Shown in pieces: positions 43,363 through 55,081 of a stretch of 64,000 bases of DNA. Origin of the DNA: Phycomyces nitens (Eukaryota; Mucoromycota; Mucoromycetes; Mucorales; Phycomycetaceae); contig JAHRBC010000004.1 of NCBI GenBank assembly GCA_022702545.1, positions 4,246,001 through 4,310,000 on the forward strand, read 5' to 3'. A program made the translations under genes and the position numbers. Below the pieces are notes generated by a model, which was not told the origin of the DNA, ran no database searches, and worked only from the letters and a program-made list of their open reading frames with translations. Positions within the stretch are counted from its first letter, which is position 1; each line of letters opens with the position of its first letter.

Positions 43363-44739
43363 AGAATGATTTTTTTTTAAAAAAAAATTGTTCCTTTTGA
43401 CTTAATTTGGGGAAATGTTTAGTGTATGAGATTAGGAGTAATAGGTTGGTGGTGTTCTACGTATATTTATATGAGATGATGCCTAAAGAACATCTTCAAT
43501 GGTTTCAATGCTGGCTGGAATGGGTAAACAAAGCGTGTACCAGCTAACGGATGGCTCTTGTTGAGGGATAGGGTGTGTAGGTTGTCTTGTGGGTTTGGGT
43601 ACAAGTGGGCAGCAAATCTGTAAAGACCACCAGGATAGGCCCAATCACAAGCCAATCTTTTGCCGTAAAATCTTATGAGGACTGGCTAGATAGTAGTAGT
43701 GATGAAACTGAAAGCACTGTTTACAACTTCTATTCGATTATATTCATTTGCATAGTAATGGATCTGGATAGAGACCCCACGTGCAAGTGTTTGTTTTTCT
43801 TGTCCATATTGCCAAGAATAAAATAATGGTTCCAAGACACACGGGTTTGTTTCGCCAACTATGGTCTACATTGTGATGTATTTTGGCGTGCTATAAAGAA
43901 GACTAGAATTTTCTTAGTACAGCGGTTCCTTCGAATGATTAATTTGACTTTATTCTTCAATTGAGGAGCTCTCTGTTTTACCTAAACAAGATATTTTGTT
44001 AAATTGTTTTATAAAGTAACTAAAGCTCTTTAATGATTCTTAAGAATGTTTTAATGGACAAGTAAGATGTTCTTCAATTTCAAATATCGAATTCACACAG
44101 TATTCGATAGTGAATGAATGGTTCTTCTTGTTACAGGAATAGAAATTCAAAACTGTTTAGATCAGCCCTATTTGAGATTCCATTGGTCTCTAGCTTCATC
44201 AATTTGAGGGATTATATATCTCTTGCTACCAATAAAACATGGTGCCCTTTTTCTCTTTGACAGCCTTGTAGATCTACTCTTTCTTTATATGATCGAGCAA
44301 AGATTTAAATATTTCCTTGGATACTCCATGTAGTGAATCGATAAAACGAATCTTGTTGATTCATGGATCGACACAGAACAAGAGACCTAAATTATCCTAG
44401 ATGAGATGTAGGCTTTGAAATCAAGCGAAATATTCATCGAATTACAGCCAAACCCAGAGCAGTAGATTTGAGTATATATAGACTCATACCAATACTAAAG
44501 ATAGCTTCTTGTTTCCACTAAATCAAGAATAGAACTTCTTTAACTTTGGCATCCTAATTTTCTTATTTTACATGGCAATATATTATTAGTATTTTTTATA
44601 CTTGAAAATCCTAGAAAATAAAATTAGTATTCTGCTGAGACCCCTTACTCATATTCAACTCCATTATGTGATTTGGCATGGACACCTAATATCTCTCACA
44701 TCCAACTTGAAATCTTTTGGTTCTGATAATCTTGTACTT
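43363..44739. other. Gene-free stretch
   Basis: About 1.4 kb upstream of the secreted-protein gene. Only short frames, with no conserved motif. A T-run and A-run pair (43370-43389) could form a short hairpin. Confidence 0.45.
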
Positions 44740-45240
44740 TTCATGCTACCAAGATATGCCCACATATTCTCAATGGGTTAAGATCTAGGCTGCTTGGTGG
44801 CAATACCAATACTGGTACACCCTTGGCCTTCTTTCACTTTTCTTCAAACTTTGACTTTTTGATTGAGCATTGTCCACTTGGTAAATAGAATTTCTTCTTC
44901 TTCTTCTTCTTCTTCCCAGTAGGTCAATATACAGACGCTTTTTAAGCATGTCCTTGATCGTCTGTAAAGTAACTACGGTTTCTTCCCATATATATTACTA
45001 GATAGAGCATAATGAAACTTTTACCAAATTATCGTGTTTCCGTCTCTAAAGCATGACTCTTGACTCATCGCTCCAAATGACAGAATCCCATTTTTTAATT
45101 AGCAAATGTTAATCGCTTCATCTTGTGTGCTTTTAAGAACTGGAGTTTATATGCAGCTCGACAAGAAAACATGTCGATTCTATGAATAGTTCCTCGGAAT
45201 TTTAGACTTGAGGTTGAATGACTCCCTTGTGTTTGACACA
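44740..45240 (-). pseudogene. Tc1/mariner transposase relic
   Basis: On the minus strand, fragments appear in different frames: a part resembling GTIHRIDMFSCRAAYKLQF near 45170, VIWSDESRVML near 45060, and a shifted SPDLNP-like piece (AGCCTAGATCTTAACCC) near 44785-44800. Stops and frameshifts are frequent, and a TTC microsatellite (44890-44915) has expanded within it. The end segment is similar in sequence to the relic at 63165-63260, so both derive from one subfamily. Confidence 0.65.
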
Positions 45241-45759
45241 AAGATCAAATATCGTAGCACGATTCTTCTTCATTCTCTTTTGATGTAGCTAAAGGTGATC
45301 CGTTTATATGAGGTCTACTGATTATAGATCCTGTTTTGCTGAGACATTGCGTGGTTCAAATAAAGAAAGCGCTGTCAAAAAAAAAGACAAGATAAGAATA
45401 TTGTGGTGCCAACCCTTTGTTTTTTGCTTGGTTAAATCAATTATCCTCGGTAATGAAGTGCTTATGTGCTTATGTACATATGTGCTTATGTGCGTATGTG
45501 CTTATGTGCTGCCAAGCAAGGTAACAAGCTCTTTAAAGCAAAAGGAACACGTATACCCCTGATACTAAAAAAAATGTATTCCTTTTACGCTGCTTACGAC
45601 TAGATGTTACACAATAGATAGGCACATAAATCATTGCTTACGACAACTTCCTTTTTGAGATAGCGGATCCCTATGTCTCCAGCGTATAATTTTTTTAAAA
45701 TGGATAAGAACATTCTGTTTTTTTTTAAAGAAGTATATAAACCTCTTCCTGTCAGCTAA
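45241..45759. other. Upstream region of the FMP52-like gene
   Basis: About 520 bp with no gene assigned. An 8-bp tandem repeat occupies 45458-45510, and A- and T-runs are common. Confidence 0.5.
45458..45510. repeat. 8-bp tandem repeat (GTGCTTAT)
   Basis: Six to seven consecutive copies, two of them altered (GTACATAT, GTGCGTAT). Confidence 0.9.
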
Positions 45760-46742
45760 ATGGAATCCACAACAATGCCTCCAAACTCAGCAATCGTACT
45801 TGGCGCAACCGGTAAGAATCTAAAGTCATTCTCTATCATCCATTCTCATCCTGATTACTACCAGGCGCGGTCGGAAAGGAACTGCTAAAAGATCTTTTGA
45901 AAAACGGAAAATACGAAAAGGTTGTTGCTATTGGAAGAAGACCAGTTGAATTGGATTCAAGCATTCCCCAAGAGAAACTGGTAAGAGAACCACCTGAATT
46001 TTATGATTTCAATCTCTAAACCCTCTAGTAGATTCAAAAGACAGTTGATTTTGAGAATCTTGACAAAGATCGCCAGTCATTCAACAACGCCAGGCAAGAT
46101 ACTTTCTTTTTTATATATCAATGGAGGTACCTTTCTAACCAGCCAGATATATAGTGATGTCTATTGCTGTCTTGGAACCACTCGGGCAGCAGCCGGTAGT
46201 GCAGCAAACTTCAAAAAGATCGATCAGACCTATGTGCTTAATACAGCAAAGGTCATTGCTGAACAGAACCCGCCAAAGAACGATGAAAAGTTGAGTCCTG
46301 TCCACTTTTTGTACTGCTCGTCTGGTGTAAGTATCTATGGAATATCAAATACTCTGGTTATTTAACACATCTTTTTCTTTAGGGTGCAAACAAGAACTCT
46401 CCTTTCTTGTATCCCAAAACAAAGGGGGAAACCGAGGAAGGATTAAAGAAGACTGGATTCCAAAAAGTGAGCTTGTTCCATCCTGGCCTATTGGTTGTTC
46501 AAGAGCCAAGACAAGAACGTCGCCTTGCTGAATCAGCTCTGGTTTCCTTCCTTCCTACTGTCAGCCGTTTCTTTAATCTTCATCTGTATTGTCCTGTTGG
46601 TTCGGTTGGTAGTGCGATGCGCAAGGTTGGAGAGGGATTCAAGCTTCCAGAACACAAGATAACAGTAGAAGAATCTACTGGTACAATAGTTAATGAGATT
46701 GACAATACCGATATCGATACTCTTATTTCCCCCCATGCCTAA
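45760..46742 (+). CDS. FMP52/TIP30-family NAD(P)-binding oxidoreductase-like protein
   Basis: Five exons: 45760-45811, 45865-45980, 46032-46093, 46143-46326 and 46383-46742, giving 257 residues. Residues 15-22 hold the Rossmann loop GATGAVGK. CCLGTTRAAAGS, the YCSSGGANKNSPFLYPKTKGETE run (landmark, with YxxxK) and LFHPGLLV match the FMP52 group of mitochondrial proteins related to human TIP30/HTATIP2. The intron between exons 3 and 4 starts with GC rather than GT (CCAG then GCAAGA), the only choice found that keeps the frame and removes extra residues. In exon 3 the start after TAGTAG is chosen to avoid a stop. No defects otherwise. Substrate unknown. Confidence 0.85.
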
Positions 46743-49700
46743 TGTACAGTACATATATAATACTTTAATAATCAAACAAGCGTTTTTAAGCACATCAAAA
46801 CGACCTATAAGAGTAGACTTTGTGTCTTGTATTAAAACCATTATTTCTTCATATATATATATATATATCCTATTCACTTTAAAGAGGTACTGTACACTTG
46901 AGTATTATAATTCAACAATACAACAACCTGTAGACTATAAACTGCTTAGCCTTTGTTTAGATAAATGGTTGATATAATCTAGCTATATTATATAAATAAC
47001 CATCCTTTTTTTAAAAAATAAAAAGAAAGAAAGAAAGACTTGGCACTCTGTATATTAGGAATTACATCAATTGTCATTTTATTTTATCATAATTACTCAA
47101 TTATACACCAGACCATTCAAAATCCTTACTCTCGAGACCCCTTGACTCCAATTCAAACTATGTGAATGGAATATATGCTTAATTTGTACAATACAAAAAA
47201 GGCACAACGTATATATCACGACATATGTGTTCTTTGGAAGACATTGGTATTCTATTCAATCAGCAGGACAAGATCCAGGAAACCAAAAGAGATGAGCAGG
47301 CTGCGCACAAATAATGACCCCCCAAAGGACCAGGTTGAACAATTATAGATTTCAATATTGCCGAGAATAACGTCAGTCCTAGCACAATATCATGACATAC
47401 ACGCCCATTGATACAATTTGAAATTGCAGCCATTAAAGACTCATTCATGACAGAATATCTTGTACACCCCCCCAAAACTGTGCATACTAACTTTAATAAT
47501 AGGCTATAAATACAACCAAATGGATTAAGGTTGGTATAATAGCAAGTATAGGATTAGTAATATCAGATAATAGAGAACAGATAATTACCAAGCTATTTTT
47601 GGGACAATTGTTACCAAGATGTGTACTTTTAAAAACAAGCCATGATTAATGATTTTGTAGAACGTTTATTTTGTACAGTAAGATGAATTTGCACCTTGTT
47701 TTAATCTCTAGAAATGTCTGGGTGGAATTTAATATATTTTTCTATAATTTTGAGGCTGTAAAACCAAGCAGATCAAAGTACAGTGAAAGCAACGCCATGG
47801 TATCAGTAAATCGACGCACCCAAGGGAGCCACAAGATTACACAATAATCAATTGTAAGCTTTTGGTTGTCAATCACTTTTATACACTTTACGCATCATAA
47901 TCTACATATTAGAATCAATTTTTGAACCGTCTTGTTCTTGTTAACTAAAACGTCAATTAAGAATGCACTTTCAGTAAAGACCCCTAAATTCATATTGTAT
48001 AAAGCTTGCTAACAAGAGTTTAATACAGCTCAAAAAAACTAGCAGCAGCTCTTTCTTTGGTCTTCAAATCAGCATGTCAACCATTACTTGCTGTTCGTAT
48101 CTCTTTCTTGCTTTGATTTCCGTATATCGAAAAGTAAATGGAGTACACCTATATGTGTTTACTTGTTCCTTACACTACTGCTAATTCATATAGTTAGTGA
48201 CTTACTTTTTGCTGTGTCGATTTAACGATATCCGAAAAAAACACACCTTTTTTCCGTAGTGGTACAGAGAATATATCTGATGATAGATTGAATACCAGTA
48301 CTACTCCCAATGCTAGTGCCACTAATGCTGGCTTGGATATTGATATTGAAAAGGTAAAACTCAAATGAACAAAAACGTTAAAGAGAAAAGTAGAGGAAAT
48401 GGAAAGATTATCAAACGAAGTCTCAAAATCTGTAATCCTATGAACTCATATTACACCTAAAGATTTGCAACTGGGGATTTTTAACAAAGATATAATTATT
48501 ATTAACTCTTTAATTCTTTTTTAATGTGAAAAAAAAACCGCAAATTGGGTTGTAAGAACCGCCCTTTATCGTTGCTTTCACTGTACTCTGGTTTGTAATG
48601 CATGTGTCAATGAATTGGAGTAGAAAGTGATCGAGAACAATATACGATATTTTGGGACTAAGATCCCCATAAATAAGCATGTGGCAACCAAGCTGCTTGA
48701 TACTAGGGATCACAAAGTCATTTGTCAAGAATACTGGCCATTCAGATAGTACAATTGTCGTCAAGAGTTTGCTCATGTGCGTCTGATAGACATGTAAGAC
48801 TGATTCTTACAAAAAAAAATGTAAGACTGATTAAACTATGGTAATGAATAATGGTGCTATTGCTTATCAAGTACAAACACGTAAAAAGGTCTAGTACATT
48901 ATTTATATACACTTGAAGTTATTCGGAACTTTCAAAACGTCTAGTCTGATCAACGAGAGATATTGGTCTTTACTTTATTCCATTAGAGCATGAATAATGA
49001 AGAGCATTTCAGCCCAAAGAACACTTATCTCTCGGAAAATTCTATAGTGTATTACATGTGACCAAGTAGTTTGAGAGATTCGTCTAGAACACCAATGAGC
49101 ACCAATGAGCACCAATGAGGACAGCCAACAAGATGTGTTCAAAAATTGGGTAAAAAAAAAGAAGGTACAATTGATGCAATTGCTCGCATGGACGATCTTC
49201 AAATGATCTTGATGATGATTTAGATGATGAAAATAACCTTTATATTTTGTATTGAGATACTTATCATTATTTGCAAGTCTAGAGGGGTTATTTTTAGAAC
49301 ACTGGAGATTTATTAAAATATTGCTTAACCAGGTGTGCTTTTTTTTATCTATTTGAATTGGTGTACTGTGTAGCATAATTAAATATTTCCTTTTAAGAAC
49401 AACACATAATTTTTGTTTCTATGGAAACAGCAAAGCCTGTTTGGAAAGGGCTGGCTGGAATGGGACTAATGGCATGGGGCCACTTACGGGCATTGGAGGG
49501 ACCATTCTAGTATAATACGTATGATAAATGTAGTCTGGGCAATTGAATTCTATACTAGACATTTTGAGATTAAATGTAATTCCTTGTTTTCATAAAGAAA
49601 TCAATATAAAACTGAGTTGAATATTTGGTGGGTTCGGAATACCTAATGGGATCTATAGATCGTCCCGTGTGTTCTTAATAAGAAGCACTAAAGATGGCCA

Positions 49701-51881
49701 GATAGTATTGAATGTGGTTGGAAATAATATCGTATGATGAATACTATAGGTTAGAATATCGAGTAACATTAGATCTGATTATATAAACAGAGTGTTCCTT
49801 GTGGTTGCTGGCCCAATAGGTAAATAAATATATAAAATGACGTGAATATTGTATTGATTGAGTTGATATAAACATCAGGCCAAACTATTTTATATTAGAT
49901 TTATGTGGAATTTAATTTTGTCATGGGGGATTGTAGAATAATGCTTGTATATCTTTACCGGCACGATGGATATTGTCGCCAATTCAAAAGCAATTCATTC
50001 CTTTCCTTCCTGAGCCCTTTAAATTTTTTTGTACCAAAGTGTACAACCCATTGGGTGTTCAACATAACCACCATCTTGGTACTCCAAAGCCTAGTCAATC
50101 AAAAAAAAGTAATAATAATAATAATAATAATAATGCTAAGCAATCCAAAATGACCAAAGGACCTAGGAAATAGGTCTAGCCACCCGGTTCCCAAGACAAC
50201 CTGGGATCACACCACGTGTGGCTCAATCATAAAGTGCAAGGGGAAACGGAAGAAGTACCTTGCAAAAAAAAAGGTTTTTATGAGTCCCGGCCCTCAGTAT
50301 CTCAGTAACCTAAAGCACAATGGTCCCCCAGTTTATTGTGAGTGCGATTGGGCAATTAGTTGAGCAATCTGAAAGCCTTGGCCCCTCGATAATTACCTTG
50401 ACAACCAGTCTTTTGCTGTCAAAGATTCTATTTTAGCAGCAGGGGCAATACAAAATGAGATAACCTTGGGGAAGATATATAATTGGTTTACGGAATGGGA
50501 AGGTACGGAATCGTGTCTTTATAGGCGAGCAAGGGGTCAATATCACCATGAGGAATAATCGCGCTAAATTTCCGGCTGGATCTCGTGTCGTGGAGATGAT
50601 AAGTCAAGAGCAACTTTTTGCGTACTGATAGGCTGCATAAACCTCTACAGTGTTCGAAAGGTCATTAATCGAAATATATTTATAAAGAGTACCATGTTCA
50701 AACAGCAAGGTAGACCGGGTGACAATGAAAGGGGAAAAAATAGCCTTTGGGTTCACCTCTTGTTTATCTTTTTAATCAACTGCGGTTATATCCACAGCAT
50801 CCCTACGGAACCTTTCCTAGTGGCCAGGAATCGTATCAATCTCTTTTCATTCTATGATCAGTTATATTGTTGTGCCAAGACTAATGTAAACTTGCCATTG
50901 ACACCAACAAGTAACCAAGCTCTTTAGTACTCTAGTTATTCACTTGTTTACCCTTATTGACCAAAATTGCAACATTTTCTGATTATGAATTTCAATTGGT
51001 TAAGTTTGTCAATAATGTTATTGAATATTCTAAAAAAAGTCTCCCCAGAGGAGATTTTAAAGATTATAAATAATATAGAGCTTTGAATATATATATATAT
51101 ATTTATTTTTAAAAATAATAATACTACATAATTGTTCATAGCTGCTGATATTCAGCAAAGTATAGTATCAAGTAGGAAACAATAAAAGTTGGGCGTGTAA
51201 AGACAAAGACGATCTTTGTTTTCTTGTTTACGCCCACCTCGGTGTCTGGACATGGTTTCTATTGGTCAACGGCTAGCTCTACCCCCAACTGTACAAAAAT
51301 ATTCTTGCCTTTTTTGACCCTGGCAACTTTTTTTTTTTTAGTTCAAGGTACCTAAATTAAGGCTACTTTGCTGCCAAATGACCAAATACACGCAACCGAA
51401 ATACTTTTAGCTGATTATTCTTTTGGCAAGTCCGCTTAAGGCATGTCCGATTGTTTACAAGTAGTATTCATTATAAAGACCTTGTTAATTATTAGGGTTA
51501 TTAGGGAATAAGAGTTAATTAATTAATTAATTATTCCTCCAATGGCCATGGTGATATTTGGTCTAGTAAGCCAGCCGCAATGTCAGTAAAATCGAATGCA
51601 CGGACACTATTGATGGCTATATAGGCTGAATGGCGGAGTAAAGTGGAAAACGTGGCAACCGATTTTTTTATTCTTATTATTCTTATTATAATTTTTGCGG
51701 GACAGATAACTATCAATAACCAACCTATTAAATTGATTTCCGCACAAACAATAAATGAATAATAAAAAAAATGCAAACGGGTATATAAAGGGCACATTTA
51801 TTTCAACTGCTCCTAATTTTCGGTTTTCTTTCTTTACATCCTCCCTGCCCATCACACTAAGAACATCTCTATACTTTTAAT
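46743..51881. other. 5-kb gene-poor region
   Basis: No recognisable gene. Features seen: ATATAT run 46852-46868, an AAAGAAAG run near 47025, three copies of CACCAATGAG spaced 12 bp near 49090-49120, an (AAT)n microsatellite at 50111-50135, and a TTAATTAA run near 51515-51531. A short open segment at 48061-48121 begins MSTITCCSYLFLALISV, signal-peptide-like, and an exon-like stretch lies at 48260-48351 before GTAAAACTC, but they could not be joined in phase. An 82-residue frame at 49905 and a 77-residue frame at 50694 have no support. Confidence 0.45.
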
Positions 51882-52288
51882 ATGCCTAATAACACCAGCT
51901 TCGTCTTTGGTAATTACTTGACTCGGAATATATAATATGAAATGATATTAACTTGTTAATTCTAGTCGGTAACTCGGGAAAGAAAATCTCTCTTGAACAT
52001 GCTAGCCACTCTTGCCCGCGCTGCAAACAATTATCAGTCCAACTCATACGATCCGAGACACAATTGATCGTACTCAACAAACGTATTACAAACAACATGA
52101 GAGTCAGATATGAGTGCTCGAGTTGCAAGTGGAAGAACGAAGAGCTGCCCTATGACAGCGACACCATGGCCCAAATGCAGCGTTACTTTTCTGACGATGG
52201 GGGAGATATGTCCTCTGAATCTTCTGGTGAAACATACATGTACCCTGTGTCCCCGACATCACCAACTAGACCAGGCACTGCCTATTAA
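51882..52288 (+). CDS. Small zinc-ribbon protein
   Basis: Two exons, 51882-51909 and 51966-52288, splice in phase to 116 residues beginning MPNNTSFVFVGNSGKK. A CPRC pair (near residue 29) and a CSSC pair about 32 residues later form a four-cysteine zinc ribbon, as in small fungal zinc-ribbon-15-type proteins that also start with a short hydrophobic FGN-like motif. The last 45 residues are acidic, then rich in Ser, Pro and Thr (SPTSPTRPGTAY). Function unknown; zinc binding is inferred from the cysteines. The 56-bp intron is GT-AG. Confidence 0.75.
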
Positions 52289-54084
52289 TCCTAATGTCCA
52301 TTCTACCCTGCCCTTCTTTGCCCTGACTATCCTGCCACGCCAACCGGCAAACCATACAACTTTACTTAGATGCGCCAAGCATTTTTCCTCTTATCAACTC
52401 TTAGACCTTTATTTTTTTTATATTAGAAACAAAATATTTCATCAATTAGATTTTATCCCTTATTTTAATACGCCAAACATCTGTAATCTGTACATCATTC
52501 TCCATTTCATTCAATATCATCGTATGCCCTATAGTACATTAATCTTTTATCTTATATACATGCCAATCACAAATATACATTATTATTATAAAGTGCGCCA
52601 ACTAATAAATGTTAAATTACCCCAGCATTTTCCACTCAATATTGCCTTTTGTTTTGGCTGTACCATACAGATTCAACCTTGTCCATATTCAATCTACGTC
52701 AAGGGTTTTGCGTTTAAAAGCCATGTCTCACAAGGATAATAATAACATTCTCTCCCGAAACCTGTTTTCAATCGCAAGTCCGAAGACAATTCCACACCAC
52801 TTGTTCCACCAGAATTATTCTTTAAAGGGCTTTAATATCCAAGCAATTCAGCCCAATATTTTAAATGTTATTCCGGGTCGCCATTGGAGTATCAGCATAC
52901 TAAATTATTTGTCAATAAAAGTCAGGATACATATAGAAATGTACAAAAAAGAAAGCAGCCCTTTTGTTCAATGTAAACCATACACGAAATAATCATCTTC
53001 TTGTCCAACCCTAATAAGCGCCACAAAAGCCTTTCATCCCTGCATAGACGGATAAGCTAATGGTCTGAATGGAAGTTTGAAACGTGTAAAGCATGTATAG
53101 CCGGACTATTAATAACCTGACGAAATAGTGTCGTACTAGAATACATTAATACGATTCCTGGTTTAATAAAATGATTCCTAAATCATAAAGGCTTGTAAGC
53201 CTTGGACTGTCGGCTGATGGGGATCTAGATTATGATTGACATTGATTTGAAATGTAATGGATCAGCATTTGTAACAAGGTTTTTCTTTCCAACTGTAAAT
53301 CACAATTGTCAATAAACATTGTATGGACATGTAGTCCGATCTTGCAGTTTTCATTGTAATGACGAATTACCAAATTATTAAAAATATCATTGTTAATTGT
53401 GTCATGTACTACTTTAGATTATTTTCAATACAGCTTGCCGTTCAGTCTCTTGGTGTATGTTATTGCAGTATTGAAATCTGCGAATCTAATTTCTCAAGAT
53501 AGCAATTTTACTTACTCGGACAGCCAATAATAATAATATTTTTATTTTTTTTATTTATTTTTTATTCTAGGAGTTTTAAAACGTTCCATTTTTCTGGAAG
53601 AAATGTTGTGACATCATGAAACTAATTATGATGGTTAAAATCACGACTTGTTCAATTAAACTTCCCGTGACATCGGTAAGAGGAAGCCCCATGACTATCG
53701 CCATGGACACAGGAACACGAATATTGATCTGGGTTTTCTTTTTATTTTATTTTCTGGTTGTTTTATTCATTACAATCTTCACACGTGCTAAACACAATAT
53801 ATATAAAACAAGGAATAGAATGTAGAAAGATATAATTCTTATTCTATTTCTCTCAGATGGCCGAGATTAAATATTTTATGGTCCTACTAATTATTTTATT
53901 ATTATTATTATTATTTCTTTCTTACTATTACATGACTAAATAATGGCTACAAAAATGACAATAAGCCGAATCATGGGCACAATCCAAGCTGTATTGATAT
54001 TATGGGTTCTCTTATAGTCTTGATAAAGTGCCCATTTTCTTATACACTAGACAATCAAAAAGCCAAAGGTCCAAAGACTTCAAT
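52289..54084. other. Gene-free stretch
   Basis: 1.8 kb AT-rich. Frames at 52609-52992 (127 residues) and 53616-53825 (69 residues, one hydrophobic helix) have no motif or splice support. (AATAAT) and (ATT)n runs lie at 53527-53540 and 53890-53912. Confidence 0.45.
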
Positions 54085-54561
54085 TTATTCCTTCTTTGTC
54101 ACAACCACCCTCGTAACTTCTTCACCATTCTCTTTAACAATATCCTCAACATTAACCTTTGAGTCTCTAAACCAGCCAAGGTTGTCAGCTATCAAGTGTC
54201 GATTTTCGCATTTTGGACATTGGATAAGAACGACACCCTTTGTGTAGGACAGTTTTGACATGATATGTTGTGATCGTTCATCACACACCTTACAAGTAAA
54301 CCCAATCATAATCTTGTCCTTTGGATCTACTTCATCCTCTGCATCACCAAGATTCGTCATTACAGATCTATTCTCATGCTGACAAGAACTTGTATGGAAT
54401 GACGATTGACAAAAGAGCGAGCTCAAGACTGGCTGGCGGCCTGTAAAGGACAAGGGTGCGATAGATTTGTAGGTTGATAGTCTTGGTTTCAAGGTCAAAC
54501 CGAGGATCCCAGGGCGACACGCCTTTGCACTCAATGCCACGCGTTGTATTGTTCGTTGCAT
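54085..54561 (-). CDS. ZIM17: Mitochondrial DNL-type zinc-finger protein (Zim17/Hep1)
   Basis: A single exon of 158 residues from the ATG at 54561 (MQRTIQRVALSAKACRPG); the open frame extends upstream only without an ATG. The first ~70 residues are basic and Ser/Arg-rich without acidic residues, a mitochondrial targeting signal. Then come the DNL-finger landmarks: MIGFTCKVCDERS, HIMSKLSYTKGVVLIQCPKC and NRHLIADNLGWF. The two CxxC pairs bind zinc. Known role: keeps mitochondrial Hsp70 (Ssc1) soluble, needed for import. This copy has DNLGWF as in the family name. Confidence 0.94.
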   Translation of the reverse strand: MQRTIQRVALSAKACRPGILGLTLKPRLSTYKSIAPLSFTGRQPVLSSLFCQSSFHTSSCQHENRSVMTNLGDAEDEVDPKDKIMIGFTCKVCDERSQHIMSKLSYTKGVVLIQCPKCENRHLIADNLGWFRDSKVNVEDIVKENGEEVTRVVVTKKE

Positions 54562-55081
54562 ATTTTTTTTTAGTGACAATGAAAACGACAACAAATCTAT
54601 TGTCTATTGTTTTCAAATGAAAAAAGCAGTCACAGCATTTTCGCATATTTTCAAATGAGATTGTGCATAAACATTTGGAGTCTGAGAATAAATTGTATTA
54701 CAAATAGTGTCAGAAAATAGATTCTTAGCAATCAATGTTTCCATGGCAAAACATACTGAGCTATTCGGGTGTAAAAGGCACCAGAAGTCGGGGCACCTTT
54801 GAGTATGTTACATCTGCACTGCCAACGGCTTTGTTTTTTTTTACCAACTCTAAACAATTGCCCCAATTCCCCTTTATATGGTAATGGAGTTTCTTTTACC
54901 CTCAATATTTGTTTCTTTTTTGGTTGTAATAAATTTCTTGTGTGTTTGATTATTTCATTAGTAATTATTGAAAAGTAAGATATTGGATATATATGTGTGT
55001 ATGTGTCTGTTAATTAGGGGTTTCTACAAAGTGTTCTAGTCAAAATTATTATCATTGCCATTTTGGTACCCAACAGAAGCA
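54562..55081. other. ZIM17 upstream region and FUSC-gene 3' flank
   Basis: About 520 bp without a gene. AT-rich, with an ATATATGTGTGTATGTGTC run near 54988. Confidence 0.5.

Noticed and set aside
49080..49125. Three short direct repeats (CACCAATGAG) as a possible CRISPR-like array
   Set aside because: Units are 12 bp apart with no spacers, and the sequence is eukaryotic; it is a small tandem repeat.
48975..49376. 133-codon minus-strand frame
   Set aside because: Crosses the small tandem repeat and a T-run, has no domain and no splice or promoter support.
52110..52739. 209-codon frame overlapping the zinc-ribbon gene
   Set aside because: Overlaps the zinc-ribbon exon in another frame and continues into AT-rich 3' sequence; no motif.
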